Assembly: GCF_001883705.2 (NCBI RefSeq)
Contig: NZ_MDEQ02000005.1
Span: forward strand, 186,001-250,000
Direction: 5' to 3'
Origin: Burkholderia catarinensis
Lineage (GTDB): Bacteria > Pseudomonadota > Gammaproteobacteria > Burkholderiales > Burkholderiaceae
Length of the DNA: 64,000 nt
In this document: positions 9,178 to 18,022 of the stretch, in pieces
Layout of the letters: each line of letters begins with the position of its first letter
Numbering within the stretch: position 1 is the stretch's first letter
Position numbers and translations under genes: made by a program
The notes under the pieces: generated by a model
Told to the model about the DNA's origin: nothing
The model's input: only the letters and a program-made list of their open reading frames with translations
The model's database searches: none

Positions 9178-11775
9178 TCAGGCGGTTGCGGATTCGGTGA
9201 CGGCTCGCGTCGCGCCAACGGCTACGACGGGGATCGACACGGGTTTGCCGCCCGCACGTTCGCCGGGCATCGCGGGACGGATCTGGCCGCGCGTCTCGAC
9301 GAATTCGATGGTTGCATCCGGTGCATCGCTGTTCACGAAGTGGCGGAAGCGCTTGCGCGTGTCGGGATCGGTGACGGCCTTCTTCCATTCGCACTCGTAG
9401 GTGTCGACCACGTGCTGCAGGTCGGCCTCGAGTTCGGCGCCGATCCCGAGCCGGTCGTGCACGACGACGTCGATCAGGTAGTCGAGACCGCCTTCGAGGT
9501 TGTCGCGCCACACGCTGGTGCGTTGCAGCCGGTCGGCCGTGCGCACGTAGAACATCAGGAAGCGGTCGATGTAGCGGATCAGCGTGGCGCGGTCGAGGTC
9601 GGACGCGAGCAGTTCCGCGTGGCGCGGCTTCATCCCGCCGTTGCCGCACACGTACAGGTTCCAGCCCTTCTCGGTCGCGATGATGCCGACGTCCTTGCCC
9701 TGCGCTTCCGCGCACTCGCGCGTGCAGCCCGATACGCCGAACTTGATCTTGTGCGGCGTGCGCAGCCCCTTGTAGCGATTCTCCAGGTCGATCGCGAGGC
9801 CGACCGAATCGTCGACACCGTAGCGGCACCACGTCGACCCGACGCACGACTTCACGGTGCGCAGCGCCTTGCCGTATGCGTGACCCGATTCGAAGCCGGC
9901 CGCGATCAGTTCCTCCCAGATCGACGGCAGCTGCTCGACGCGCGCGCCGAACAGGTCGACGCGCTGGCCGCCCGTGATCTTCGTGTAAAGGCCGTACTTT
10001 TTAGCGACCTGGCCGACCGCGATCAGCCCTTCCGGCGTGACCTCGCCGCCCGGCATGCGCGGCACGACCGAGTACGTGCCGTCGCGCTGGATGTTCGCGA
10101 GGTAGTAGTCGTTCGAATCCTGCAGCCCCACGTGCTCCTTCTTCAGCACGAACTCGTTGAAGCACGACGCGAGGATGCCCGCGACGGCCGGCTTGCACAC
10201 GTCGCAGCCAAGGCCGTGGCCGTGCTTCGCGAGCAGTGCGTCGAAGGTCGTGATGCGCTCGACGCGGATCAGGTGGAACAGCTCCTGGCGCGAATGCGGG
10301 AAGTGCTCGCACAGATGATTGTTGACCGCGAGGCCCTGTTTCTTCATCTCGGCCTTCATGATCTGCGTGACGAGCGGCACGCAGCCGCCGCACGACGTGC
10401 CGGCGCTCGTGCACGTCTTCAGCGCGCCGAGGCTCGTCGCGCCGTCGGCCACGGCCGTGCAGATCTGCGATTTCGACACGTTGTTGCACGAGCAGATCTG
10501 CGCGGCCGCAGGCAGCGCGTCGACGCCGATCGCCGGCTTTGCGACGCCGTCCGACGACGGCAGGATCAGGAACTCGGGCGACTCGGGCAGCTCGATGCGG
10601 TTCAGCATCATCTGCAGCAGCGTGCCGTACTCGGCCGCGTCGCCGACCATCACCGCACCGTGCAGGAACTTGCCGCAATCGGACACCACGAGCTTCTTGT
10701 AGATCTGGCGGCGCTCGTCCGCGTACTGGTAGGTACGGCTGCGGGCCGTCGTGCCGTGCGCGTCGCCGATGCTCGCGACGTCGACACCCATCAGCTTGAG
10801 CTTCGTGCTCATGTCGGCGCCCGCGAACGCGGCCCCGTCCTCGCCGTTCGTGTCGCCGCCGAGCTGCTTCGCAACCACGCGCGCCATGTCGTAGCCGGGT
10901 GCGACGAGGCCGTACACCATGCCGTTCCATGCCGCGCATTCGCCGATCGCGTAGATGTCGGCGTCGCTCGTGCGGCAGGCGTCGTCGATCGCGACGCCGC
11001 CCCGCGGGCCGGTTTCGAGCCCGCAGGCGCGCGCCAGCTCGTCGCGTGCGCGGATGCCGGCGGAGAACACGATCATGTCTGCGTCGAGGTGGGTGCCGTC
11101 GGCGAACGCCATCCGGTGCGTGCCTTCTTCGCCGTCGACGATCTCGAGCGTGTTCTTGCCCGTATGCACGGTCACGCCGAGCGCCTCGATCTTCGCGCGC
11201 AGCATCCGGCCGCCGCCGTCGTCGACCTGCACGGCCATCAGCCGCGGCGCGAATTCGACCACGTGCGTCTCGAGCCCCATGTCGCGCAGCGCCTTCGCGC
11301 ATTCGAGGCCGAGCAGCCCGCCGCCGACCACGACGCCGCGCTTCGCATGCGTGCCGCACGCCTGCATCGCCTCGAGATCCTCGATCGTCCGGTACACGAA
11401 GCAGCCGGCGCGATCGTGGCCCGGCATCGGCGGCACGAACGGGCGCGAGCCCGTCGCGAGCACCAGCTTGTCGTACCCGAGCGTTTCGCCCGACGCGAGC
11501 GTGACCGTATGCGCGGCGCGGTCGATCGACGCGACGCACGTGTTCAGGCGCAGGTCGAACTGCGGATGCCGCTCGAAGAAGCCGGGTTCGACGAGCGACA
11601 GGTCGTCCGCCGACTTGCCCGCGAAGAATTCGGACAGGTGCACGCGATCGTAGGCCGGGCGCGGTTCCTCGCCGAGCACGGTGACCTGCAGCGCGCCCGC
11701 CGTCGCGGCGTGTGCCGCGACGCATTCGAGGAGCTTGTGGCCGACCATGCCGTGGCCGATGACGATGAGTTTCAT
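9178..11775 (-). CDS. nirB: Nitrite reductase large subunit NirB
   Basis: 865 residues, full family length. The N-terminal half is a pyridine-nucleotide-disulphide oxidoreductase (GHGMVGHKLLE for FAD, GGGLLGLECAKAL for NAD). Residues about 430-490 hold the BFD-type [2Fe-2S] domain (CSCNNVSKSQIC ... CGGC). The C-terminal half is the siroheme/[4Fe-4S] nitrite/sulfite reductase domain, with ligands in GSTWCRYG and SGCTRECAEAQGKD (near 643 and 685). It catalyses six-electron reduction of nitrite to ammonium. The ATG lies 21 bp after narK. The siroheme it needs is plausibly supplied through the divergent cobA gene. Confidence 0.96.
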   Translation of the reverse strand: MKLIVIGHGMVGHKLLECVAAHAATAGALQVTVLGEEPRPAYDRVHLSEFFAGKSADDLSLVEPGFFERHPQFDLRLNTCVASIDRAAHTVTLASGETLGYDKLVLATGSRPFVPPMPGHDRAGCFVYRTIEDLEAMQACGTHAKRGVVVGGGLLGLECAKALRDMGLETHVVEFAPRLMAVQVDDGGGRMLRAKIEALGVTVHTGKNTLEIVDGEEGTHRMAFADGTHLDADMIVFSAGIRARDELARACGLETGPRGGVAIDDACRTSDADIYAIGECAAWNGMVYGLVAPGYDMARVVAKQLGGDTNGEDGAAFAGADMSTKLKLMGVDVASIGDAHGTTARSRTYQYADERRQIYKKLVVSDCGKFLHGAVMVGDAAEYGTLLQMMLNRIELPESPEFLILPSSDGVAKPAIGVDALPAAAQICSCNNVSKSQICTAVADGATSLGALKTCTSAGTSCGGCVPLVTQIMKAEMKKQGLAVNNHLCEHFPHSRQELFHLIRVERITTFDALLAKHGHGLGCDVCKPAVAGILASCFNEFVLKKEHVGLQDSNDYYLANIQRDGTYSVVPRMPGGEVTPEGLIAVGQVAKKYGLYTKITGGQRVDLFGARVEQLPSIWEELIAAGFESGHAYGKALRTVKSCVGSTWCRYGVDDSVGLAIDLENRYKGLRTPHKIKFGVSGCTRECAEAQGKDVGIIATEKGWNLYVCGNGGMKPRHAELLASDLDRATLIRYIDRFLMFYVRTADRLQRTSVWRDNLEGGLDYLIDVVVHDRLGIGAELEADLQHVVDTYECEWKKAVTDPDTRKRFRHFVNSDAPDATIEFVETRGQIRPAMPGERAGGKPVSIPVVAVGATRAVTESATA

Positions 11776-11796
11776 GATGACGTTTCCTTCGGTCGA

Positions 11797-13122
11797 TCAG
11801 TTCGCGACGCCGGCGGCAGCCAGTGCGCGGTCGCGCAGCTCGGCCTCGCGTGCCTTGTGCTCTTCGCTGAAGCGCACGGCCATCGCGCACAGCGCGGTCG
11901 CGGTGACGACGAGGCCGAGCAGGCTCAGCGTGTGCTGCACGTCGCCGACGCCCTTCAGCAGGAAGGCCGCGGCGACCGCGCCGACGTTGCCGCCCGCGCC
12001 GACGATCCCCGCGACGCCGCCGAGCGCCTTGCGGTCGATGAACGGCACCAGCGCGTAGGTCGCGCCGCAGGCCATGTGCGTGAAGAGGCCGAAGGTCAGC
12101 ATCGCGACCAGTGCGATGCCGATGCTTTGCGCATGCGAGAACCAGATCAGCCCGAGCCCTTCGCCGATGATCAGCGCGCACAGCAGCGTCGCGCGCACGT
12201 CGAGGCTGCGCCGTGCGGCGATCTTGTCCGACAGCCAGCCGCCGAGCGCGCGGGCGAACAGCGCGAGCAGCCCGAACAGGCCGACCGCGAAGCCCGCGTC
12301 CTTCAGCGACAGGCTGAAGTGATCGACGTAGTACAGCGCGGCGATGTTGTGGATGAACACCTCGACGCCGAAGCACGCGCCGTACGTGACGAACAGCATC
12401 CACACGCGATAGTTGCCGCACGCGGCGAAGAAGCTCGCCCAGCCGCCCTTCTTGCCGCTGTCGACCGTCACGCCTTCCTTGCGCAGCGCGACGACATCGC
12501 CCTGCGGGCAATCCTGCGTGAAGCGCCAGTACGCCCAGGCCATCACGAGCATCGCGACGCCCGGCACGACCAGCGCGATGCGCCACGACGAATCCTCGCC
12601 GAAGCCGAGCATCAGGCCGGCGGCAACCAGCAGCGGCATCAGCGCCTGCGTCGCGCCCGCGCCGGCATTGCCCCAGCCTGCCGTCGTCGCGTTCGCGGTG
12701 CCGACCACGTTCGGCGCGAACATCACCGACGTGTGGTACTGCGTGATCACGAAGCCGGCGCCGATCGCGCCGATGCCGAGCCGGCAGATCAGGAACGACA
12801 GGTAGTCGTGCGTGAACGACACGGCGAACACGGGGATCGCGCCGAGCAGCAGCAGGCCGACGTAGACGCGGCGCGGGCCGAAGCGGTCGCACAGCGGGCC
12901 GACGAGCAGCCGCACGGCGATCGTCGCGGCCACCGCGGCGATGTTGATGTTGGCGACCTGTGCCGTGGTCAGGTGGAATTCGCGCGCGATCAGCGGCATC
13001 AACGGCGCGCAGGCGAACCACGCGAAGAAGCACACGAAGAACGCCATCCACGTCAGGTGGAACGCGCGCATCGGCGCGGTGCGGAAGCTGAAGAGATCGA
13101 TACGGGTAGCTTTGTCGGTCAT
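11797..13122 (-). CDS. narK: NarK-type nitrate/nitrite MFS transporter
   Basis: 441 residues from ATG 13122. An in-frame TTG four codons upstream is possible but less likely, because GGCGGA sits 5-6 bp before the ATG. Twelve hydrophobic segments are visible, with nitrate-porter (NNP) signatures: the first helix region HLTWMAFFVCFFAWFA, the glycine-rich GWGNAGAGATQALMP, and the second nitrate signature GIVGAGGNVGAVAAAF. It is the first gene of the operon, so it supplies cytoplasmic nitrate and nitrite to the enzymes encoded downstream. Its start lies immediately after a leader terminator (13138-13192), which places the whole operon under attenuation control. Confidence 0.93.
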   Translation of the reverse strand: MTDKATRIDLFSFRTAPMRAFHLTWMAFFVCFFAWFACAPLMPLIAREFHLTTAQVANINIAAVAATIAVRLLVGPLCDRFGPRRVYVGLLLLGAIPVFAVSFTHDYLSFLICRLGIGAIGAGFVITQYHTSVMFAPNVVGTANATTAGWGNAGAGATQALMPLLVAAGLMLGFGEDSSWRIALVVPGVAMLVMAWAYWRFTQDCPQGDVVALRKEGVTVDSGKKGGWASFFAACGNYRVWMLFVTYGACFGVEVFIHNIAALYYVDHFSLSLKDAGFAVGLFGLLALFARALGGWLSDKIAARRSLDVRATLLCALIIGEGLGLIWFSHAQSIGIALVAMLTFGLFTHMACGATYALVPFIDRKALGGVAGIVGAGGNVGAVAAAFLLKGVGDVQHTLSLLGLVVTATALCAMAVRFSEEHKAREAELRDRALAAAGVAN

Positions 13123-13137
13123 GTCATCCGCCAAACG

Positions 13138-13192
13138 AAAAACGGCGTCCTGCGCACCGGTCTCGTCGAGACCTGATGCGTAGGACGCCGTT
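13138..13192 (-). terminator. Intrinsic terminator in the nas operon leader (attenuator)
   Basis: On the minus strand, an 11-bp perfect stem (outer arms 13141-13151 and 13182-13192) continues inward with one mismatch to a further 6-bp stem GGTCTC/GAGACC with a 3-nt loop. A run of five T follows (13138-13142). It ends 15 bp before the narK ATG, so the operon can be expressed only if it is bypassed. With an ANTAR protein encoded close by, this fits regulated antitermination. Confidence 0.85.
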
Positions 13193-13201
13193 GCCCATGA
13201 A

Positions 13202-13234
13202 GCCCGTTGCCGGGCGCGTCAGTAATCGGTACTG
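13202..13234 (-). promoter_or_regulatory. Two small leader hairpins, candidate NasT (ANTAR) binding RNA
   Basis: In the minus-strand transcript between the sigma-54 promoter and the terminator are two adjacent hairpins. The first is CAGTA/TACTG around CCGAT (13220-13234); the second is GCCCG/CGGGC around a GCAA loop (13202-13215). ANTAR targets are known as paired short stem-loops just upstream of a terminator, with A and G at loop positions 1 and 4. The first hairpin contains ACCGAT, but the fit to a strict hexaloop is imperfect and the second loop does not match. The assignment rests mainly on position. Confidence 0.45.
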
Positions 13235-13271
13235 CGAGCGAATCGCCGTTGATCCGCCCGAACCAGCTTAG

Positions 13272-13286
13272 GCAAGCACCGTGCCA
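13272..13286 (-). promoter_or_regulatory. Sigma-54 promoter of the nas operon
   Basis: TGGCACGGTGCTTGC on the minus strand matches the -24/-12 consensus (TGGCACG, N4, TTGC) with GG-N10-GC spacing. Transcription should begin near 13260, giving a leader of about 140 nt that contains the hairpins and terminator ahead of narK. Confidence 0.85.
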
Positions 13287-13387
13287 TGTCGGCCCGCATC
13301 GGGCCGCCAGCCCCGCAGCGCAAGGCTCGCCGGGCAGCGCGCAACGCGCTCGGGCGGATGGCGCGCGACGCGTCATGATGCAATCAG

Positions 13388-13402
13388 GCACGGATGTGGT
13401 GC
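13388..13402. promoter_or_regulatory. Candidate NtrC enhancer site
   Basis: GCACGGATGTGGTGC fits the NtrC core GCAC-N7-GTGC. Its centre lies about 135 bp upstream of the predicted sigma-54 start, a usual enhancer distance. A weaker half-site (GCAC) is present near 13448. This is a single motif match, so support comes mostly from its position upstream of a consensus sigma-54 promoter. Confidence 0.6.
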
Positions 13403-13753
13403 GCTGCAGCACTGTCGCCGTGCGACATCACGATCCGCGCTGGCGAGGCACGATGCATGCCGATGCGGCATCGCGGCTGCCCGCGCAGTGCATCGCGCCG
13501 CGCGCCCGCCGCGCCGACGCCGCACGTCATGCCGGTTGGCCCGGATATTGCTGAACCCCATTCATCACACCGGCAACGGCGCCGGTGGGCAGCCTCCGCA
13601 AACCATGCCCGTCGTTCACGACAGGCCGATCAGGACAACGGCGTCCTCCCCCCTGCGCGGCACGGCCGAATGCCGGTGCGCTTCGACCGCCCTGCGCCAC
13701 CGCGCAGACAACGCGCTATCGACCGCCTCGCGCACGCGGTACTGGAACACGAC

Positions 13754-14530
13754 ATGACGACTGGCAAAGTCACGCTGCTGGGCGCCGGCCCCGGCGATCC
13801 CGAACTCCTCACGCTGAAGGCCGTGAAAGCGCTGGCCGCGGCCGACGTGCTGCTGCTCGACGATCTCGTCGCGCCCTGCATCGTCGAACTCGCGCCGCAA
13901 GCGCGCATCATCCGCGTCGGCAAGCGCGGCGGCTGCCGCTCCACGCCGCAGGCGTTCATCGAGAAGCTGATGCGCCGCCATGCGCTGCGGGGCGCGCACG
14001 TGGTGCGCGTGAAAGGCGGCGACGCGCTGCTGTTCGGGCGCGCCGGCGAAGAGCTCGCGACGCTGCGCGCCGCCGGGATTCCGGTCGAGATCGTCAACGG
14101 CATCTCGTCGGGATTCGCGGCCGCCGCGAGCCTCGGCATCTCGCTCACGCACCGCGAGCATTGCCAGGGCGTCACGTTCGTCACCGCGCACCGCCAGGAC
14201 CACGGCGAGCCCGACTGGGCGCGACTCGCGGCCAGCGGCACCACGCTCGCGATCTACATGGGAATGAGCCGCGTCGACAGCATTGCGGCGGGCCTGCTCG
14301 CCGCGCTGCCGACGTCGACGCCGGCGGCGGTCGTGCAATGGGCCGGCACGCCCGACGAACGCCGCTGGACCGGCACGCTCGGCAATCTCGCGCGCGGCAT
14401 CGACGAAGCGCGGCTCGGCAGCCCGGCCGTGATCCTCGTCGGCGGGGCGATCGGCGAAGCGGCCGCGCTGGACGCGCCGAACGCGAACGCGAACGCCGCG
14501 ATCGAAACGACCTTGTCCCGGGCCGCATAG
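13754..14530 (+). CDS. cobA: Uroporphyrinogen-III C-methyltransferase (SUMT)
   Basis: 258 residues from ATG 13754. Family motifs are VTLLGAGPGDPELLTLKAVKAL at the start, DVLLLDDLV, VVRVKGGDALLFGRAGEE (SAM-binding GGD), the TxR-like SLGISLTHREH region and TTLAIYMGM. The enzyme makes precorrin-2 from uroporphyrinogen III with two SAM, the first step to siroheme. It is divergent from the nas operon, whose NirB needs siroheme, and is followed by nasT, so it is probably a dedicated copy. No CysG-type dehydrogenase/ferrochelatase domain is attached. The upstream ribosome site is weak. Confidence 0.93.
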   Translation: MTTGKVTLLGAGPGDPELLTLKAVKALAAADVLLLDDLVAPCIVELAPQARIIRVGKRGGCRSTPQAFIEKLMRRHALRGAHVVRVKGGDALLFGRAGEELATLRAAGIPVEIVNGISSGFAAAASLGISLTHREHCQGVTFVTAHRQDHGEPDWARLAASGTTLAIYMGMSRVDSIAAGLLAALPTSTPAAVVQWAGTPDERRWTGTLGNLARGIDEARLGSPAVILVGGAIGEAAALDAPNANANAAIETTLSRAA

Positions 14531-14695
14531 CATGCGCGACGCCGCGCGGCACCGGCCGCCCGCCTTTCATGAAGACAACGGCATCGCTCGCGCGGGCCGC
14601 CGTGCCGACACGCGCCGTGCCGACACGATGTTCCCGCGGGGCCGACGCCCCCGATCCGCGCATTGCGTCGCGGTTTCGCCGCCTCCGCTCGCATC

Positions 14696-15292
14696 ATGAG
14701 TTCGTCCGTCCCGCCCCCGCGCCTGCGCGTGCTGCTCGTCACCGACACCGACAAGCCGATCGGCGAGCTCGGCGACGCGCTTGCGCGCCTCGGCTACGAG
14801 ATGCTGAACGACGTCGCGACGCCCGCGCGCCTGCCGGCGGCCGTCGAGGAGCAGCGCCCCGACGTCGTGATCATCGATACCGATTCGCCGTCGCGCGACA
14901 CGCTCGAGCAGCTCGCGGTGATGCACGCCACCGCGCCGCGCCCCGTGCTGATGTTCAGCCACGACGCCGACCAGGAACTGATCCGCGCGGCGGTCGGCGC
15001 GGGCGTCAGTGCCTATCTCGTCGAAGGGCTGTCGGCCGAGCGCCTCGCGCCGATTCTCGAAGTCGCGCTCGCGCGTTTCTCGCACGACGATGCGCTGCGC
15101 CGCCGGCTCGCCGACGTTGAACGCGAACTCGCGGAGCGCAAGCTGATCGACCGCGCGAAACGCATGCTGATGGACCAGCGCAAGCTGTCTGAGCACGACG
15201 CGTATGCGGCGCTGCGCAAGCGTGCGATGGATCAGGGCCTGCGCATCGTCGACCTCGCGCGGCAACTGCTCGACGCGCCACCCCAATCATGA
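14696..15292 (+). CDS. nasT: NasT-type ANTAR-domain antiterminator
   Basis: 198 residues from ATG 14696, in preference to a TTG start 33 bp upstream. The N-terminal receiver-like domain (LRVLLVTDTDKPIGEL, VVIIDTDSPSRDTLEQ) keeps the central Asp of receiver folds. The C-terminal ANTAR domain, about 140-195, is a coiled linker plus three helices (ERKLIDRAKRMLMDQRKLSEHDAYAALRKRAM). NasT proteins bind leader RNA and let polymerase pass a terminator when nitrate or nitrite is present. The predicted target is the nas leader (13138-13260). The stop overlaps the nasS start (ATGA), so sensor and antiterminator are made together. Confidence 0.92.
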   Translation: MSSSVPPPRLRVLLVTDTDKPIGELGDALARLGYEMLNDVATPARLPAAVEEQRPDVVIIDTDSPSRDTLEQLAVMHATAPRPVLMFSHDADQELIRAAVGAGVSAYLVEGLSAERLAPILEVALARFSHDDALRRRLADVERELAERKLIDRAKRMLMDQRKLSEHDAYAALRKRAMDQGLRIVDLARQLLDAPPQS

Positions 15293-16350
15293 CTGCCATG
15301 GATACCTCCTCTCCCGCCGTACCGGAACGCGCGCATCTTCGCCTCGGGTTCGTCGCGCTGAGCGACGCGGCCCCGCTGATCGTCGCGCAGCACCTGAACC
15401 TCGGCGCGCGTCACGGCCTCACCCTCGAGTTGAGCCGCCAGCCGTCGTGGGCCGCCGTGCGCGACAAGCTGCTCAGCGGCGAACTCGACGCCGCGCATGC
15501 GCTGTACGGGCTCGTCTGCGGGCTGCAGCTCGGCATCGGCGGCCCGCAGGCCGACATGGCCGCGCTGATGGTGCTGAACCGCAACGGCCAGGCGATCTCG
15601 TTTTCGCGCGGCCTCGCCGACGCGTTCCGCGACAGCGGCAACGTGCGCGCCGCCCTCGCGACGCTCGGCCGCAAGCCGCTCCTCGCGCAGACGTTCCCGA
15701 CCGGCACGCATGCGATGTGGCTGAACCACTGGCTCGCGTCGCACGGCGTCGATCCGCTGCGCGACGTGCGCAGCGTCGTGATCCCGCCGCCCGAGATGGT
15801 CGCCGCGCTCGCCAATGGCGAGCTCGACGGCTTCTGCGCGGGCGAGCCTTGGCATGCGGTGGCCGAGGCTTGCGGCGCGGGGCGGACCGTCGCGGTGACG
15901 AGCGAGATCTGGCCCGATCACCCGGAGAAGGTGCTCGCGGCCCGGCGCGACTTCGTCGCGCTGTATCCGGCAACCGCACGCGCGCTGATCCGCACGCTCG
16001 TCGATGCGTGCGAGTGGCTCGACAGCGCCGCGCACCGTCGCGAGGCGGCCGACTGGCTCGCGTCGCCCGACGCGCTCGGCGTGCCGGCCCGGCTGATCGC
16101 GCCGCGCCTGCTCGGCGACTACGGCGCGGGGCCGTTCGCCGAGCCGCCGCTGCCGATCCGCTTCCACGACGGCGGCGCCGTGAACCGGCCCGATCCGCTC
16201 GAAGGCCGGTGGTTCCTGTTGCAATACCGGCGCTGGGGCATGCTCGACGGAGCCCACGACGACGCGACGATCGCCGCGGCGATCGCGCAAACCGCGTTGT
16301 ATGATGCTGCGGTCGCCGAAGGCGGCGCACCGGGCCCGTCGCTCGCATGA
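15289..16350 (+). CDS. nasS: NasS-type nitrate/nitrite sensor
   Basis: 353 residues, homologous in pattern to the NrtA/CmpA substrate-binding proteins (LRLGFVALSDAAPLIVAQHLNLGARHGL, FPTGTHAMWLNHWLASHGVDP, GELDGFCAGEPWHAVA). It has no signal peptide, so it should stay in the cytoplasm. In known NasS-NasT pairs NasS holds NasT inactive and releases it on binding nitrate or nitrite. The 4-bp start/stop overlap with nasT supports this role. A second ATG is three codons in. No ABC permease genes are nearby, which argues against a transport function. Confidence 0.9.
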   Translation: MTAMDTSSPAVPERAHLRLGFVALSDAAPLIVAQHLNLGARHGLTLELSRQPSWAAVRDKLLSGELDAAHALYGLVCGLQLGIGGPQADMAALMVLNRNGQAISFSRGLADAFRDSGNVRAALATLGRKPLLAQTFPTGTHAMWLNHWLASHGVDPLRDVRSVVIPPPEMVAALANGELDGFCAGEPWHAVAEACGAGRTVAVTSEIWPDHPEKVLAARRDFVALYPATARALIRTLVDACEWLDSAAHRREAADWLASPDALGVPARLIAPRLLGDYGAGPFAEPPLPIRFHDGGAVNRPDPLEGRWFLLQYRRWGMLDGAHDDATIAAAIAQTALYDAAVAEGGAPGPSLA

Positions 16351-16461
16351 TGCATGCGGCGCGCGCTCCGGCGTCGCGCCACGCCGATCCGGCCCCCGGC
16401 GGCTTCCCGCATGCGCCGCCCGGACGACACCGTATTGCCGCTCCGTCCCTGAACCGAATCG

Positions 16462-17061
16462 ATGCCGAAACGAACGCGCGCGCCGCTCGACGTGCTGCTC
16501 ACCGAAATCCGCGCGTGCCGTGCGTGCGAAGCCGACCTGCCGCTCGGCCCGCGCCCGGTCGTGCGCGCCCATCGCGACGCGCGCATCCTGATCGTCGGGC
16601 AGGCGCCCGGCACCAAGGTTCATGCGAGCGGCATCCCGTGGGACGACGCGAGCGGCAAGCGGCTGCGCACCTGGCTCGACGTCGACGCCGATACCTTCTA
16701 CGACGAGACGCGCTTCGCAATCGTGCCGATGGGCTTCTGCTACCCGGGTCGCGGCGCAAGCGGCGACAACCCGCCGCGCCCCGAATGCGCGCCGCTGTGG
16801 ATCGACCGGTTGCTCGCCGGGCTGCCGTCGATCCGGCTGACGCTGCTGGTCGGCCAGTACGCGCAGCGGCATTTCCTGCGCGATACGCGCAAGGCGACGT
16901 TGACCGACACCGTGCACGCGTGGCGCGACTACGGCCCCGGCGTGCTGCCGCTGCCGCATCCGTCGCCGCGCAACCAGGCGTGGTTCAAGCACCATCCGTG
17001 GTTCGACGCCGACGTCGTGCCCGAACTGCGGCGCCGGGTCGCGCCGCTGGCCGCCCGATAA
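16462..17061 (+). CDS. Uracil-DNA glycosylase family protein
   Basis: 199 residues. The N-terminus (LTEIRACRACEADLPLGPRPV) has the paired cysteines common near the start of family 4/5-like UDGs. ARILIVGQAPGTKVHASGIPWDD is the active-site motif A (GQAPG), and LLPLPHPSPRN is the second catalytic motif with His-Pro-Ser. Only two cysteines of a possible Fe-S set are obvious, so the cluster may be absent. It may act in base-excision repair, but members of this subgroup are often only annotated as family proteins. It is downstream of nasS by 111 bp and shows no functional link to nitrate assimilation. Confidence 0.82.
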   Translation: MPKRTRAPLDVLLTEIRACRACEADLPLGPRPVVRAHRDARILIVGQAPGTKVHASGIPWDDASGKRLRTWLDVDADTFYDETRFAIVPMGFCYPGRGASGDNPPRPECAPLWIDRLLAGLPSIRLTLLVGQYAQRHFLRDTRKATLTDTVHAWRDYGPGVLPLPHPSPRNQAWFKHHPWFDADVVPELRRRVAPLAAR

Positions 17062-17122
17062 ACGACACCACCGGCGGCAGCGCGACGCGTCGCGACACCC
17101 CCGATATCCCGATCGAATCCGA

Positions 17123-17902
17123 ATGAACGACACCCCCGCCGACATCGACTTTTCCTGCAACGGCTGCGGCGAATGCTGCCGCGACCTGCGTATTCCCCTG
17201 ACGATCGACGAGGCGATCGCGTGGCTGCAGCGCGGCGGCCACGTGGAGCTGCTGTGCGATGCGATGCCGTGGCTCGTCGAGCCCGAGCCCGACAACGCGT
17301 TCGCCGCGTACAAGCGCGCCCGGTCGACCGCCACGCTCAGCGGCTCGCTGCCGGTACGCGTCACGGTCATGCTCACCGCGTCCCATGCCGGGCCTTGCCC
17401 GAACCTGCGCGACGACCTGCGTTGCGCGATCTACGACGAGCGCCCGCTCGTGTGCCGGATCTACCCGGCCGAAGTGAATCCGTTCGTGCCGCTGGCCCCG
17501 GGCGGCAAGCAATGCCCGCCGGACGTGTGGCAGCAGGCGCCGTTCGTCCGCGGCGGCACGATCGTCGATGCGGCCACCCGCGAGAACATCGCGCGCTCGC
17601 GTGCGGCGAGCGAGACCGAGACGCCGCTGCGGGCGCGGTTGTGCGCGATGCTGGAGATCGACACCGCGGCCGTCGCCAACGAAGGGTTCGCGATTCATGC
17701 GCCGCCGGCCGCCGTGCTGCTCGCCGCGCTGACGGACCTGCGCGGGTCGGCACCGGTCAGCGCCGGCGACGCCATCGCATGGACGCTGATCTCGAACCGC
17801 GCGACGACGATGGATGCACTCGCTTCGGTCGGCGCGGCGAGCCGGCTCGCCGGCGGCGACGGCCCGCATGCCCGTTATCTCGGCTTCCATCCGGACGCGT
17901 GA
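17123..17902 (+). CDS. YkgJ-family cysteine-cluster protein
   Basis: 259 residues. The N-terminal FSCNGCGECCRDLRIPLTIDEA is the CxxCxxCC signature, and a second set appears in PCPNLRDDLRCAIYDERPLVCRIYP, the typical eight-cysteine pattern of YkgJ (proposed Fe-S or zinc binding). The C-terminal 100 residues are less conserved in character. It starts 61 bp after the UDG-family gene on the same strand. The biochemical role of YkgJ proteins is not established; a metal-centre-containing accessory protein is the most that can be said. Confidence 0.85.
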   Translation: MNDTPADIDFSCNGCGECCRDLRIPLTIDEAIAWLQRGGHVELLCDAMPWLVEPEPDNAFAAYKRARSTATLSGSLPVRVTVMLTASHAGPCPNLRDDLRCAIYDERPLVCRIYPAEVNPFVPLAPGGKQCPPDVWQQAPFVRGGTIVDAATRENIARSRAASETETPLRARLCAMLEIDTAAVANEGFAIHAPPAAVLLAALTDLRGSAPVSAGDAIAWTLISNRATTMDALASVGAASRLAGGDGPHARYLGFHPDA

Positions 17903-18022
17903 GCGCCGCGCGGCACGCCGCGAGCGAAACCGGGCAAACGCCATGCGGCCGCGCCCATCCCCGGCGCGCCCGGTTCGCTGTACCATCGCGGCTCAACCGC
18001 GTCACGAACAGCAGAATCCTTC

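Noticed and set aside
9340..13176. 1278-codon open frame on the plus strand opposite the nas operon
   Set aside because: Arg/Ala/Asp-rich antisense frame caused by high GC3. The opposite strand encodes NirB and NarK with clear motifs.
13441..13462. Second NtrC site near GCACGATGCAT
   Set aside because: The right half is GCCG instead of GTGC, so it is at best a half-site.
15411..16348. Minus-strand frames across nasS
   Set aside because: Antisense shadows; nasS has consistent family motifs and start overlap with nasT.
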